From: Methanomassiliicoccaceae archaeon | GTDB taxonomy: Archaea > Thermoplasmatota > Thermoplasmata > Methanomassiliicoccales > Methanomethylophilaceae | Direction: 5' to 3' | DNA length: 17,743 nt | Assembly: GCA_016282555.1 (NCBI GenBank) | Contig: JAEEKU010000102.1 | Location: forward strand, 1 to 17,743 | Shown here: piece after piece, positions 6,591 through 14,908 of the stretch | How positions within the stretch are numbered: position 1 is the first letter of the stretch | How the letters are laid out: each line of letters begins with the position of its first letter | Made by a program: the position numbers and the translations under genes | The notes under the pieces: generated by a model | What the model was told of the DNA's origin: nothing | The model's database searches: none | The model's input: the letters and a program-made list of their open reading frames with translations, nothing else

Positions 6591-7271
6591 TTGTATTGCC
6601 TATTCAGATCATCCATCGTCTCGACAGGGGGTCGCGTTACGGTTTCCGACATTAAAATAGGCATAACAGGTCTGCCCGGATCGGGGAAAACTTATGCTCT
6701 ATTGCGCATTATCGAGATGCTCCGCGAAGACGGTCTGGTTTTGGGCGGCATGATCAACGAGCCTATCGAAGAAGACCGCAGCCTGGTCTCCGACGAGACG
6801 GGAAAGGTCCGCAGGGTCGCCGTCAAAGGAAAACGCAAGATAGGGTTCACGGTGATGGATCTTCAGACCGGAGAAAAAACGCAGTTCGCCGGACTGGACG
6901 TCGAAAGCAAAGTCACCGTCGGAAGAATCGGCGTGGATCTGTCCAAATTCGAGGAAGTCGGCGTCGCCGCGATAAGAAACGCCTGCAGAAAGGCCGGAGA
7001 GGGAACCGAACCGGATTTCGAGGAATGCGACATCATCGTTATCGACGAGGTCGGAAAGGTCGAAGTCGAGAGCGAAAAATTCGTGGAAGCCGTGAGGGAA
7101 GCCCTCGATGCCGACAAACCCATGATACTTACTCTCCACAAAAAATCCAGAAATCCGCTCCTCCAGGACATCAGGCGCAGGGACGACGTGAGAATTCTGG
7201 AAGTTACGCCCACCAACAGAAACATTCTGCCCTACAAAGTGATCCGCCTGATGAACGGTGAGAACCTTTGA
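6591..7271 (+). CDS. THEP1-family nucleoside-triphosphatase
   Basis: P-loop NTPase of the nucleoside-triphosphatase THEP1 family, known for hydrolysing ATP, GTP and other NTPs in vitro; the cellular role is unsettled. Walker A is GLPGSGKT, Walker B with its family extension is IIVIDEVGKVE (DEVGK, usually DEIGK), and a late TLHKKSRNP segment matches the family's H-x-R/K region. The middle (EPIEEDRSLVSDETGKVRRV) is longer than in compact THEP1 proteins. The start is doubtful. TTG at 6591 is the only ATG, GTG or TTG in frame before Walker A, but it abuts a strong TATA-like box and lacks a ribosome site. A GGGGGT at 6627-6632 would suit initiation at the non-canonical ACG 6639 or GTT 6642, giving about 210 residues beginning just before SDIKIGITG. 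The stop overlaps the trm1 TTG. Confidence 0.85.
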   Translation: MYCLFRSSIVSTGGRVTVSDIKIGITGLPGSGKTYALLRIIEMLREDGLVLGGMINEPIEEDRSLVSDETGKVRRVAVKGKRKIGFTVMDLQTGEKTQFAGLDVESKVTVGRIGVDLSKFEEVGVAAIRNACRKAGEGTEPDFEECDIIVIDEVGKVEVESEKFVEAVREALDADKPMILTLHKKSRNPLLQDIRRRDDVRILEVTPTNRNILPYKVIRLMNGENL

Positions 7272-8398
7272 TCGACGGAACGGTCATCAGAGAGGGATCC
7301 ACCGATCTTCTCGTCCCCGCGGTACATTCCTCTCACGGACCGGGGAAAATCCAGGGAACCGTCTTTTTCAACGAGCAGATGGCATTCAACAGAGACATCA
7401 GCGTGATGGCCCTGAGGGCTCTGGGGGGAAATCTGACCGTGGCGGACGCTATGGCGGCCACCGGCTCCAGATCAGTCAGGATAGCCAACGAAGTTCCCGG
7501 AACCGAGGTGACGGCCAACGATATCAGCTCCGATGCCGCGGAATTCATAAGAAGCAACATCAAGCTCAACTCCCTCGGCAACTGCGAAGCGTCGAACCTG
7601 AACATGCACACCCTTTTTTCCGAGAGAACATTCGACTACGTAGACCTGGATCCTTTCGGATCTCCGGTTCCGTTCACCCAGTCCGCCATAAGAGGGTGCA
7701 GGAAAGGAGGAGTTCTGGCTATCACCGCTACCGATACCGCGCCCCTCGCAGGAGCCCACGCCGTCAAATGCAGGCGCAGATATCAGTCGGAGCCGGTCAG
7801 GGGATACATGTGCCACGAGGGCGGCCTGAGAATACTGATGTGCAGCATCGCCAGGGAGCTCGCGAAATTCGACCGCGGGATGTCTCCCCTGCTCTCTTTC
7901 TATGCCGATCATTACTTCAGAACTTACATAAGGATAAAGGAAGGCGCCGCTGAGGCGGACAAGACTCTTTCCAAACTCGGATACATGGAATACGACGCCG
8001 CGACGCTCGGACGCTCCGTTTCCCCGGAAAAAGACGCCGTCCACCGCTACGGGCCCTTCTGGCTCGGCCCTCTCCACGACCGGGAGTTCGTTTCGAAAAT
8101 GGACGTGACGGGCATCTCCGAAACGAAGCGGGCATCCAAATATATAGATCTGTGGATGAACGAGATCGATACCGAGGTTTTCGTCTACGACATGAGCGAG
8201 CTGTCGTCCTTCACCAAAATGTCCCCTCCCAGGATAGACGGATTTATGGAATATCTGAACCTCCACGGAAGAGCCTCCAGATCCCACATCTCCCCGTCGT
8301 CCTTCAAGACGGATGTTCCTCTCGGCGAACTCATCCCGCTCTACAAATCTTATTCTCCTGATTCCGCCCGCCGATACAGTCTTAATAAAGATTTATGA
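7268..8398 (+). CDS. trm1: tRNA (guanine(26)-N2)-dimethyltransferase Trm1
   Basis: SAM-dependent enzyme forming N2,N2-dimethylguanosine at tRNA position 26, characteristic of archaea and eukaryotes. The product is 376 residues, the usual archaeal size. Visible motifs: VFFNEQMAFNRD (32-43), SAM site ADAMAATGSRSVR (59-71), ANDIS (83-87), catalytic DLDPFGSP (126-133), and TATDTAPL with KCRRRY (153-172), all diagnostic of Trm1. The TTG start at 7268 overlaps the upstream TGA (TTGA) and is preceded by GGTGA with 5-nt spacing; the next residues IDGTVIREG suit a Trm1 N-terminus. It is translationally coupled to the THEP1-like gene. Confidence 0.96.
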   Translation: MIDGTVIREGSTDLLVPAVHSSHGPGKIQGTVFFNEQMAFNRDISVMALRALGGNLTVADAMAATGSRSVRIANEVPGTEVTANDISSDAAEFIRSNIKLNSLGNCEASNLNMHTLFSERTFDYVDLDPFGSPVPFTQSAIRGCRKGGVLAITATDTAPLAGAHAVKCRRRYQSEPVRGYMCHEGGLRILMCSIARELAKFDRGMSPLLSFYADHYFRTYIRIKEGAAEADKTLSKLGYMEYDAATLGRSVSPEKDAVHRYGPFWLGPLHDREFVSKMDVTGISETKRASKYIDLWMNEIDTEVFVYDMSELSSFTKMSPPRIDGFMEYLNLHGRASRSHISPSSFKTDVPLGELIPLYKSYSPDSARRYSLNKDL

Positions 8399-8419
8399 TA
8401 GGGCTTCAGGTGCAATCAG

Positions 8420-9736
8420 ATGCCCAGCGTAGCGATCATCGGTGCCCAGTGGGGCGATGAAGGAAAAGGGAAAATTACAGATTATCTTGATGAGAAGGCG
8501 GATCTCATCGTGCGTTTCCAGGGAGGCAACAATGCGGGACATACCATCGTGGCGGACGGAAAAGTGTTCAAGCTCCACGGGCTCCCGTCCGGAGTCGTCA
8601 GGCCCGGAAAGCTGGCGGTCATAGGGAACGGCGTGGTCCTGAATCTGGAGGAACTCGCCGAAGAGATAGAGCACGTCAGATCCCAGGGCGGATCCATCGA
8701 CGGCCTCAGAATTTCCGACAGGGCGCATCTGATAATGAACTATCACAAAAAACTCGACGGCGCCGAGGAGAAATACAGAGGCAAAAACGTGGTCGGAACC
8801 ACCGGTAAAGGAATCGGCCCGGCGTATCAGGATAAAATCGCGAGAATAGGGTTCAGGGCCGGGGATCTTCTGGAAGACGATCTCATCGAAGAGAAGACCG
8901 GTTTCGTTCTCCCCTACAAGAAGGATCTCATGGCGATGATGGGAACCGAAGTCTGCGCGTGCACCGGCGGAAAATTCACGGAGCGCCTGAGAGGATGGAG
9001 AGATCTCATCGGAGACCGCATCTGCGACACCTCCGTTCTCATCAACGATTCGCTGGATCAGGGAAAGAACGTTCTGTTCGAAGGCGCCCAGGGGGCGATG
9101 CTGGACATCGATCACGGAACCTACCCGTACGTGACCTCCTCGGCGACCTGCGGCGGAGGCGTATGCACCGGAGCGGGAATAGCCCCGAACCGTCTGAACA
9201 AGGTGCTCGGAGTCGTGAAGGCCTACACCACCCGCGTCGGGGAGGGGCCTTTCGTCACGGAGCTTTCCGGCGAGGAGGGAAAACTGCTCCAGAGCAAGGG
9301 CGGAGAGTTCGGAGTCACCACCGGAAGGGGAAGAAGATGCGGATGGCTGGATCTCGTGGTATGCGAGCATGCGGCGAGACTGTGCGGATTCACGTCCCTG
9401 GGCCTGACGAAGCTCGACGTCCTCAGCGATATTGAGGAACTTCCCGTGTGCGTCGCGTACGATATCGACGGAACCGAGGTGAAACACTTCCCGGCGTCCA
9501 TCTCCAGGCTTTGCCGCGCCAAGCCGGTGTACGAGACCTTAAAGGGATGGAAAGGGCTGAAAGACACGAAAGCTCTCGTCAGAGGAGGTTACGATAACCT
9601 TCCGGGAGAGATGAGAGAATACATAGAGTTCATAGAGAGATATCTCAAAGTTCCCGCGGACATAATCAGCGTGGGCCCGGACAGAGACGAAACCATAGAC
9701 CGCTCCGGAAAATGGTGGGAGCGATCGGAGTTTTAA
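8420..9736 (+). CDS. purA: Adenylosuccinate synthetase
   Basis: Joins IMP and aspartate using GTP, the first committed step to AMP. The product has 438 residues, the full-length form; some methanogens carry a much shorter PurA, so the long form is worth noting. Motifs: GTP-binding GDEGKGK (12-18), NNAGHT (37-42), TTGKGIGPAYQDK, EGAQGAMLDIDHGTYPYVT and TTGRGRRCGWLD. The ATG at 8420 follows AGGTG with 7-nt spacing. A TTAATAAA string (8382-8389) at the end of trm1 could drive it separately. Stop is TAA. Confidence 0.97.
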   Translation: MPSVAIIGAQWGDEGKGKITDYLDEKADLIVRFQGGNNAGHTIVADGKVFKLHGLPSGVVRPGKLAVIGNGVVLNLEELAEEIEHVRSQGGSIDGLRISDRAHLIMNYHKKLDGAEEKYRGKNVVGTTGKGIGPAYQDKIARIGFRAGDLLEDDLIEEKTGFVLPYKKDLMAMMGTEVCACTGGKFTERLRGWRDLIGDRICDTSVLINDSLDQGKNVLFEGAQGAMLDIDHGTYPYVTSSATCGGGVCTGAGIAPNRLNKVLGVVKAYTTRVGEGPFVTELSGEEGKLLQSKGGEFGVTTGRGRRCGWLDLVVCEHAARLCGFTSLGLTKLDVLSDIEELPVCVAYDIDGTEVKHFPASISRLCRAKPVYETLKGWKGLKDTKALVRGGYDNLPGEMREYIEFIERYLKVPADIISVGPDRDETIDRSGKWWERSEF

Positions 9737-9759
9737 CCCGATATAAGGATATTGATAAC

Positions 9760-11118
9760 ATGAAGATGTTCGGAACAAACGGTATACGCGGGGTAGTGAA
9801 CGGATACATGAGCCCCGAGCTCGCGCTGCGGACCGGAAAGGCGATAGCGAAAGTGCTGGGTCCGGGACCGATAGCCGTTGCCAGAGATACGAGGACTTCG
9901 GCTGACATGATCTCATGCGCCGTAATGTCCGGAATAACGTCGATGGGCGCCGATATCCTCGATCTGGGAATGACGCCCACGCCCTCTCTCCAGTATTACG
10001 TGAAAACCCGCCCCGGCGTTACGGGGGGAGTTATGATAACCGCGTCCCACAACCCTCCGGAATTCAACGGGATCAAATGCATTTCGGGCGACGGAACCGA
10101 ATGCACCCCGCAGGAGGAGGAAGCTATCGAGAACGAATACGAGAAAGATCCTAAAGGGCCGGGCTGGGAGAGCATAGGCTCCGTCAGACGCGTCTCCGGC
10201 GCCGGCGAAGAATATATCGACGCGGTCATCTCGAGGGTGGACGCCGCCGCTATAAGGGCCGCGGGTCTGAAGATCTGCCTCGACTGCTCCAACGGAGCCG
10301 CGTCCTACACCTCCCCCATGCTTCTGAAGAAACTCGGAGTGAAAGTGATAACCCTTAACAGCACCGCCGACGGAAGATTCCCCGGACACTATTCCGAGCC
10401 GACGGAAAACAACCTGTCCGATCTCAAAAAGATGGTCTCCGAAACCGGATGCGACATAGGAATCGCCCATGACGGGGACGCCGATCGCTGCGTGTTCGTG
10501 ACCGGAAGCGGAAGATACGTTCCCGGAGATCAGGCTCTCGCCATCCTCGGACGCTCCGCCGTATCCAAAAACGGCGGCGGAGAGGTCGTTACCACGGTCG
10601 CGACTTCCGCCGTGGTCGAAGAAGCGGTGAAATCCGCCGGAGGAACCGTCGCGTATACGGCGGTAGGCTCCCCCGTCGTCGCCCGCAGAATGATGGCGGA
10701 CGGCGCTCTTTTCGGCGGAGAGGAGAACGGAGGCCTTATCTTCGCGGATCACCAGTTCTGCCGCGACGGAGCGATGGGTCTGGCGAAGATGCTCGAAACC
10801 GTCGCCCTCTCCGGGCCACTGGATAAACTGGTGGATTCTCTCCCGGTATTCACGACTTTCAAAGAGGCGGTCTTCTGCGAGGACGCCCTCAAACAGAAAG
10901 TCATTGAAACCATAGCCTCCCGCCATAAGAACGAGAACATAAACCTCACCGACGGGCTCAGGATCGATTACGAGGACGGGTGGGTTCTTCTCCGCCCTTC
11001 GGGAACCGAACCGAAATTCAGAGTGTATTCCGAATCGAAGGATCCCGGAACGGCGAAAAAACGCTCGGTCCGCTTCCTCGAGGAGACCGAGTCCGTCAAA
11101 TCGGAGCTGTCCGGATGA
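9760..11118 (+). CDS. Phosphohexomutase (phosphoglucosamine/phosphomanno/phosphoglucomutase family)
   Basis: Alpha-D-phosphohexomutase that moves phosphate between C6 and C1 of hexose phosphates. The 452-residue product has all four family signatures: catalytic phosphoserine Ser96 in TASHNP, metal loop DGDADR (238-243), sugar loop GEENGG (320-325) and phosphate loop RPSGTEP (412-418). FGTNGIRG at the N-terminus and the GEENGG loop resemble archaeal GlmM/ManB-type proteins; substrate (glucose, mannose or glucosamine phosphate) cannot be fixed from sequence. The ATG at 9760 is followed by a second Met at residue 3; the upstream signal is only a weak AAGGAT. An in-frame GTG inside purA (9712) is less likely. 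The stop shares ATGA with the glycosyltransferase start. It probably supplies sugar-1-phosphate for the nucleotidylyltransferase at 14009. Confidence 0.93.
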   Translation: MKMFGTNGIRGVVNGYMSPELALRTGKAIAKVLGPGPIAVARDTRTSADMISCAVMSGITSMGADILDLGMTPTPSLQYYVKTRPGVTGGVMITASHNPPEFNGIKCISGDGTECTPQEEEAIENEYEKDPKGPGWESIGSVRRVSGAGEEYIDAVISRVDAAAIRAAGLKICLDCSNGAASYTSPMLLKKLGVKVITLNSTADGRFPGHYSEPTENNLSDLKKMVSETGCDIGIAHDGDADRCVFVTGSGRYVPGDQALAILGRSAVSKNGGGEVVTTVATSAVVEEAVKSAGGTVAYTAVGSPVVARRMMADGALFGGEENGGLIFADHQFCRDGAMGLAKMLETVALSGPLDKLVDSLPVFTTFKEAVFCEDALKQKVIETIASRHKNENINLTDGLRIDYEDGWVLLRPSGTEPKFRVYSESKDPGTAKKRSVRFLEETESVKSELSG

Positions 11119-11951
11119 ATGCAGACGTGTCTGCGGTGATACTCACTTACGACCGCGATCCCTCCGTTGCGGAGAGGGCGCTGAAGAGCGTACTCGCGCA
11201 GACACGTCTCCCCTCGCAGATTTTTCTGGCGGACGCCGGCCCGTACAGCGAAAGATCGGAAAAATTAAAAGAAATATGCTCCGGAGCCGGGCCGGCGGTC
11301 GCATATCTCAAAATAGATACGCCGAACGGCAACGAAAGGAACGCCGCCGCGGCATACTGCACCTGCAAATGGATATGCTTTCTCGACGACGATGACGAAT
11401 GGTACCCCGATAAAACGGAAAAACAGCTGGATGCCGCCGCAGAAGGCATCGCGCTCGTCGCGTCTGGTTATAAAGTAGAAAATAACGGAAAATCCTACGA
11501 TTTTTCTCCGAGAAAAACCGGCAACCCGGCGGATCTCTTCGGGGAAAACCTGATCGGCTGCACCTCGATGCAGATGCTCCTGAAGAAAAGGTTCGACGAA
11601 GCGGGAGGTTTCAATCCCGCGTTCAAATCCAATCAGGAATGGGAGCTGTGGATGAGAATGCTCCCGGAGGGGGAATGGACCGTAACACCGGATCCAGCAG
11701 GCATAAAGCATGACGGCCCGGGCACCATCACCGCGGATCCGAACCGCAGGAGAAAAGGCTGGAAGGCGCTGCTCAGATACCATTTCGCGGATTACGTGAG
11801 GAACCCGGAGCAGCTGGAAAGAGTCTTCTGGTTCATGAGCCTCGAAAGCGGAAACTTCGGCCTGGAGACCAGAAGAAGAGTTTACTACCTCATTTACTGC
11901 GTCATATCCGCGTCCCTGAAATTACGCGGACGCCTCAGGAGATCTTCTTGA
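11115..11951 (+). CDS. Family 2 glycosyltransferase
   Basis: GT-A fold transferase that moves a sugar from a nucleotide donor to an acceptor. The 278-residue product starts with SAVILTYDRDP (6-16), has the acidic DDDDEW cluster (91-96) that holds the metal-binding DxD, and a later QEWELWMRM segment typical of GT2 proteins. ERNAAAA (74-80) matches the ARN-x-G region before the DxD. No long membrane anchor is present; the C-terminal YYLIYCVISASLKL is only mildly hydrophobic. The ATG at 11115 overlaps the mutase stop by 4 bp, with GGAG 8 nt upstream, so it is coupled to that gene. Its 3' end overlaps the convergent isomerase gene by 17 bp. Donor and acceptor unknown. Confidence 0.9.
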   Translation: MNADVSAVILTYDRDPSVAERALKSVLAQTRLPSQIFLADAGPYSERSEKLKEICSGAGPAVAYLKIDTPNGNERNAAAAYCTCKWICFLDDDDEWYPDKTEKQLDAAAEGIALVASGYKVENNGKSYDFSPRKTGNPADLFGENLIGCTSMQMLLKKRFDEAGGFNPAFKSNQEWELWMRMLPEGEWTVTPDPAGIKHDGPGTITADPNRRRKGWKALLRYHFADYVRNPEQLERVFWFMSLESGNFGLETRRRVYYLIYCVISASLKLRGRLRRSS

Positions 11952-12891
11952 GCAGATTTTTGAGACAGACGATAGGCTCCACTTCTTCCGGATTGACGTG
12001 GCGGTTCTCGGCCATCCTCATCGAAAGATAATCCCCGAACATGACCGTGCGCAGGGAGCTCTCGATAAGATCCTCGGATCCGGTGTCGACGTTGATGTGC
12101 TTGTCGTGAACGCTGCCGAACCGTTCTCCGTCGAATCTGCCTATGGTGACGAGAGTCATGTTCCTGTCGAACTTTTCGGCCCAGTTGCAGATGATGCTGC
12201 AGTCGTACTCGGAGAAAGAGCCGCAGAACGCGACGAATTTGGTGTTCTCGTTGATCTGGGTCTTCCACCTGAACGCGACGGACTGCATGCTGTCGCTGGT
12301 GACGACGGCCGGAACGGTATCGCTGAGAGAGGCAACGAATCTCTCTATGAGCTTCGAGCCGTCTTCGGACTCCAGATAATCCCTGTATTCCTTCAGGGAC
12401 TTCACGACCTTGCATATATCCACATGCAGCTTCAGACCGCAGGCTTTCATAATCGACATCGTGTAGCCGATCATGTAACCCACCGAATGCCTGGGCTGCA
12501 TATTCTTAGGCAGAGGGATGACTTTGTACCCGTCCTTTTCGCATCTTTCCTGAAGGATTCCTCCCGAAGTGATGGCGATGATCTTGCAGCCTCTCTCCCT
12601 CGCGGTCGAATACATCCCGAGAGTCTCCATGGTGTTCCCGGAATAGCTGGATATGATGGCCAGAGTTCTGTTGTTCGCCCACTTGGGAACGCCGAAATTC
12701 TTGACCGTGATAAGAGGGATGCCTGAAGTCTTGATGAAGAAATCAGCCACGATAGAACCGCTGATGGCGGAACCGCCCATTCCGCAGAGAAGAATGCAGT
12801 CGCAGTCGATCTTATCTATTTTGTAACGCAGCGCCTTCCCGAGATCGTCCGGGAAATGGTGAAGCTGCTCCTTTACGCTCATCTCAGGCAT
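11935..12891 (-). CDS. SIS-fold phosphoglucose/phosphomannose isomerase paralog A (lacks catalytic His)
   Basis: Member of the archaeal bifunctional phosphoglucose/phosphomannose isomerase family (F6P to G6P or M6P). The 318-residue product retains GMGGSAISG (37-45), SYSGNTMET (82-90), ITSGGIL (107-113), QPR with Arg134, NENTK with Glu215, and a C-terminal VEPIVCLKNLLKK segment that carries the expected Lys. In the family segment PE-x-NHNE-x-x-GW the active-site His is replaced: here SEYDCSIICNW puts Cys231 at that position. The ATG at 12891 has GGAGG with 8-nt spacing; a TTG at 12909 and an ATG at 12882 are alternatives. It overlaps the end of paralog B by 8 bp when B is read through its TAG. 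See paralog B for a possible heterodimer. Confidence 0.87.
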   Translation of the reverse strand: MPEMSVKEQLHHFPDDLGKALRYKIDKIDCDCILLCGMGGSAISGSIVADFFIKTSGIPLITVKNFGVPKWANNRTLAIISSYSGNTMETLGMYSTARERGCKIIAITSGGILQERCEKDGYKVIPLPKNMQPRHSVGYMIGYTMSIMKACGLKLHVDICKVVKSLKEYRDYLESEDGSKLIERFVASLSDTVPAVVTSDSMQSVAFRWKTQINENTKFVAFCGSFSEYDCSIICNWAEKFDRNMTLVTIGRFDGERFGSVHDKHINVDTGSEDLIESSLRTVMFGDYLSMRMAENRHVNPEEVEPIVCLKNLLKKIS

Positions 12892-13858
12892 ATCGCAGGC
12901 CTCCGGCAAGTTTTTTGATCTCCAGAGAAACCATGTCCCCGAACACCATCGCCTCCAGTTCGGCCAGGATGCAGTTCTCCTCCTCGAATTCGACCTTGAT
13001 GATTCTGCGGTTATACTATTCGAGAACGGCGAGCATGCAGTCCATCACCTTCTTGTACTGCTCGTACTCGCTTCTGAGCATCAGCACCACTATCCTGAGG
13101 CTCTTAGCATGGGCGTTCTCGTCCGCCCACCCGACCAGTTCGTTGTGGTCGAACTCGGGAATCTCGCCGTAGAACGCGGGAGATCTGACGTCCTCGTCTA
13201 TGGAAAGCTTCCATCTTTTGGCGGCCGCGACCGAATCGACCACGGAATACACCGCGGGGATATTGCCGCTGAGCTCTTTTGCGACTTCATTGACTCTGGA
13301 CGGATCCGCCAGAAGAGAATCCCTGTAGCTCTTGAGCGGGGCGATGAAACTGTCCAGCATGTCGTATATATGGGAATAGCCGAAAGATTTCAGCAGAGAC
13401 GCCGTGATCCCGATCTCCAGGCCCACCGCCGTGCGGGGATCCAGATCTTCCGGAAGATAGATCGTCTCCGTGCCGTTCTGTCTGCACATATCGGCCAGTA
13501 TTCCGCCGGAGGTCATGCAGCGTATCCTGCATCTGCTCTGACGGAGCTCGTCGTAAATCTCGGTGATCTTGGGAGTGTTTCCGGAATAAGATATGATAAG
13601 AACGTCGTCCTTTTCGCCTATCCACCCGGGAACGCGGCTGTCGACGACCGAAATGACGCGATAAGGATATTTGTTCGAAGCGTCAGCGATAAACTGGGCC
13701 GCGACAGAGGTTGGACCGGTAGCAAAAATATACAAACTGCTGGAATCAGACACTTTAAACTGTGTTTTCAGACCCTCTGCTATCAGTTCGGGCAGGGAAA
13801 GGACAGCTCCGGCACTGCTGTAAACCGACGAGATATCTGCGGCATAGCTGGGTTTCAT
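12884..13858 (-). CDS. SIS-fold phosphoglucose/phosphomannose isomerase paralog B, with an in-frame TAG codon
   Basis: Same family as paralog A. The complete frame is 324 residues if TAG at codon 281 (13018-13016) is read through; it then ends at TGA 12886-12884. After the TAG come IIKVEF, LAELEAMVFGDMVSLEI and KKLAGG, matching the C-terminal part of the family and of paralog A (ESSLRTVMFGDYLSM), so the two parts are one gene. Retained: SYSGNT (90-95), MTSGGIL, DPR with Arg142, DEDVR with Glu222, and PEFDHNELVGW with the catalytic-position His238. Altered: the GMGGSAI loop is ATGPTSV (46-52), and the C-terminal P-x-x-V-x-x-I-x-x-LK tail is missing. The ATG at 13858 has no clear ribosome site; a TATA-like box lies about 65 nt upstream. 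Coupled to paralog A by overlap, probably forming a complex with it. Confidence 0.87.
13016..13018 (-). other. In-frame TAG in isomerase paralog B, putative pyrrolysine codon
   Basis: Codon 281 reads CTC-GAA-TAG-TAT-AAC-CGC. The 43 following codons in the same frame restore the family C-terminus and end at TGA overlapping the next gene's start. It falls between a helix and a strand of the C-terminal domain, a place where the family varies, so a bulky side chain should be tolerated. Confidence 0.75.
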
Positions 13859-13921
13859 ACGTTCACGCTCAGACCTGCAAAGTTGTGTTCTTCAAAGGCG
13901 TTCCAAGGTATACGGATGAGA

Positions 13922-13930
13922 CTTATAATG
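13922..13930 (-). promoter_or_regulatory. TATA-like box for the isomerase pair
   Basis: Minus strand CATTATAAG would place transcription start near 13900, with a leader of about 42 nt before the ATG at 13858. The 150-bp spacer 13859-14008 holds this and the divergent nucleotidylyltransferase promoter; I see no RNA gene in it. Confidence 0.4.
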
Positions 13931-13978
13931 ATAGTGCAGAGGCAGATCGTTCTATGTACAAAAATGCCAATAATCTTG

Positions 13979-13987
13979 TTTAAATAA
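13979..13987 (+). promoter_or_regulatory. TATA-like box for the nucleotidylyltransferase gene (leaderless arrangement)
   Basis: TTTAAATAA is centred 26 nt before the ATG at 14009, and no ribosome binding site is visible, so the message probably starts at or next to the ATG. Confidence 0.5.
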
Positions 13988-14008
13988 CTAATTCATTATC
14001 GGTTACAT

Positions 14009-14908
14009 ATGCCTATTTCCCCCCGGATCAAAAAAGGAGTGATCTTAGCCGCAGGCGCCGGAACCAGACTCACTCCCGCCACATTCCCCATTTCCAAGAT
14101 TCTCCTTCCCGTATACGACCGCCCCATGATCTATTATCCTCTCTCTTCCCTGATTTCCGCCGGGATCAGAGATATTCTCGTAATCACCAACGAATCCGAT
14201 CTGCAGAACTTCAAAAGAGCGATCGGAGACGGATCCCGCTTCGGAGTGAAGATAACCTATATCATCCAGTACGTCCAGCGCGGAATATCTGACGCTTTCC
14301 TCATCGGAAAGGACTTCATAAACGGAGATCCCTGCGTGCTCATACTCGGCGACAACATCTTCTGCGGAGACGACATCGAGAAACTCATGAACGAGGCCGC
14401 CTGCGACACGGATAACGCGACGGTTTTCGTCCGCTACGTCAATAATCCCCAAGACTTCGGCGTGGCGGAGTTCGATTCCGAAGGAAAGGTTATATCTCTG
14501 GAGGAGAAACCGAAGCACCCCAAATCCAACTATGCGGTAGCGGGAATGTATTTCCTTCCCGGCGACACCTACGAAAAGGCCTCGGTGCTCAAACCCTCGA
14601 AGCGCGGAGAACTCGAGATCACGGATCTCAACGCCCTGTATCTGAACGAGGGGAGGCTCAGAGTGAAGATCATAGACGATTCCTCGTCCTGGATCGACGC
14701 CGGATCCTTCGATTCCCTGCTCGGGGCTTCCAGATTCATATCGGAAACGGAGAAAAAACTGGGAACCAAAGTTCTGTGTCCCGAGACGGAGGCCCTGAAA
14801 AAAGGCTTCGTCACCCCGGACTCCGTAATCGAATGGGCAAATTCCAACAAAGACAATTCCTATTTCACGAAGATTAAAGAGTTTGCGGAGAAGATGAAAA
14901 AGTCATAA
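14009..14908 (+). CDS. Glucose-1-phosphate nucleotidylyltransferase, RmlA-like
   Basis: Condenses a sugar 1-phosphate with dTTP or UTP to make an activated sugar. The 299-residue product has the nucleotide loop GAGTRLTP (16-23), SKILLPVYDRPMIYYPLSSL (29-48), metal-binding LGDNIF (Asp115), EEKPK (165-169), GELEITDLN (200-208) and WIDAGSFDSLL (228-238), which is the short RmlA layout. The substrate-recognition stretch, usually P-x-GLAQAF, reads RGISDAF, so nucleotide preference is open. No rmlB, C or D lies in the window, whereas GalE and UDP-glucose dehydrogenase follow directly; UTP use to make UDP-glucose is therefore a reasonable inference. ATG at 14009 follows a TATA-like box at leaderless spacing. 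The TAA stop overlaps the convergent galE end by 6 bp. Confidence 0.93.
   Translation: MPISPRIKKGVILAAGAGTRLTPATFPISKILLPVYDRPMIYYPLSSLISAGIRDILVITNESDLQNFKRAIGDGSRFGVKITYIIQYVQRGISDAFLIGKDFINGDPCVLILGDNIFCGDDIEKLMNEAACDTDNATVFVRYVNNPQDFGVAEFDSEGKVISLEEKPKHPKSNYAVAGMYFLPGDTYEKASVLKPSKRGELEITDLNALYLNEGRLRVKIIDDSSSWIDAGSFDSLLGASRFISETEKKLGTKVLCPETEALKKGFVTPDSVIEWANSNKDNSYFTKIKEFAEKMKKS

Noticed and set aside
9740..9748. TATA-like GATATAAGG before the phosphohexomutase gene
   Set aside because: A transcript from it would start near 9770, downstream of the chosen ATG at 9760, so it is more likely fortuitous; the gene can be read from the purA transcript.
939..13018. The two internal TAG codons as sequencing errors or pseudogene lesions
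   Set aside because: Both genes are otherwise intact, keep conserved tails and normal ends, and share the same codon type; two independent TAG errors or nonsense mutations with no TGA or TAA lesion is unlikely. Reads would settle it.
13855..13982. Small gene upstream of isomerase paralog B on the minus strand, ending PWNAFEEHNFAGLSVNV with an ATGA overlap
   Set aside because: The frame is open and the overlap looks tidy, but it has no ATG, GTG or TTG upstream, codon use differs from the neighbours, and the stretch contains the TATA-like boxes of both divergent genes.
14009..14908. RmlA as part of a dTDP-rhamnose operon
   Set aside because: No rmlB, rmlC or rmlD is present in the window, and the neighbours act on UDP-sugars.
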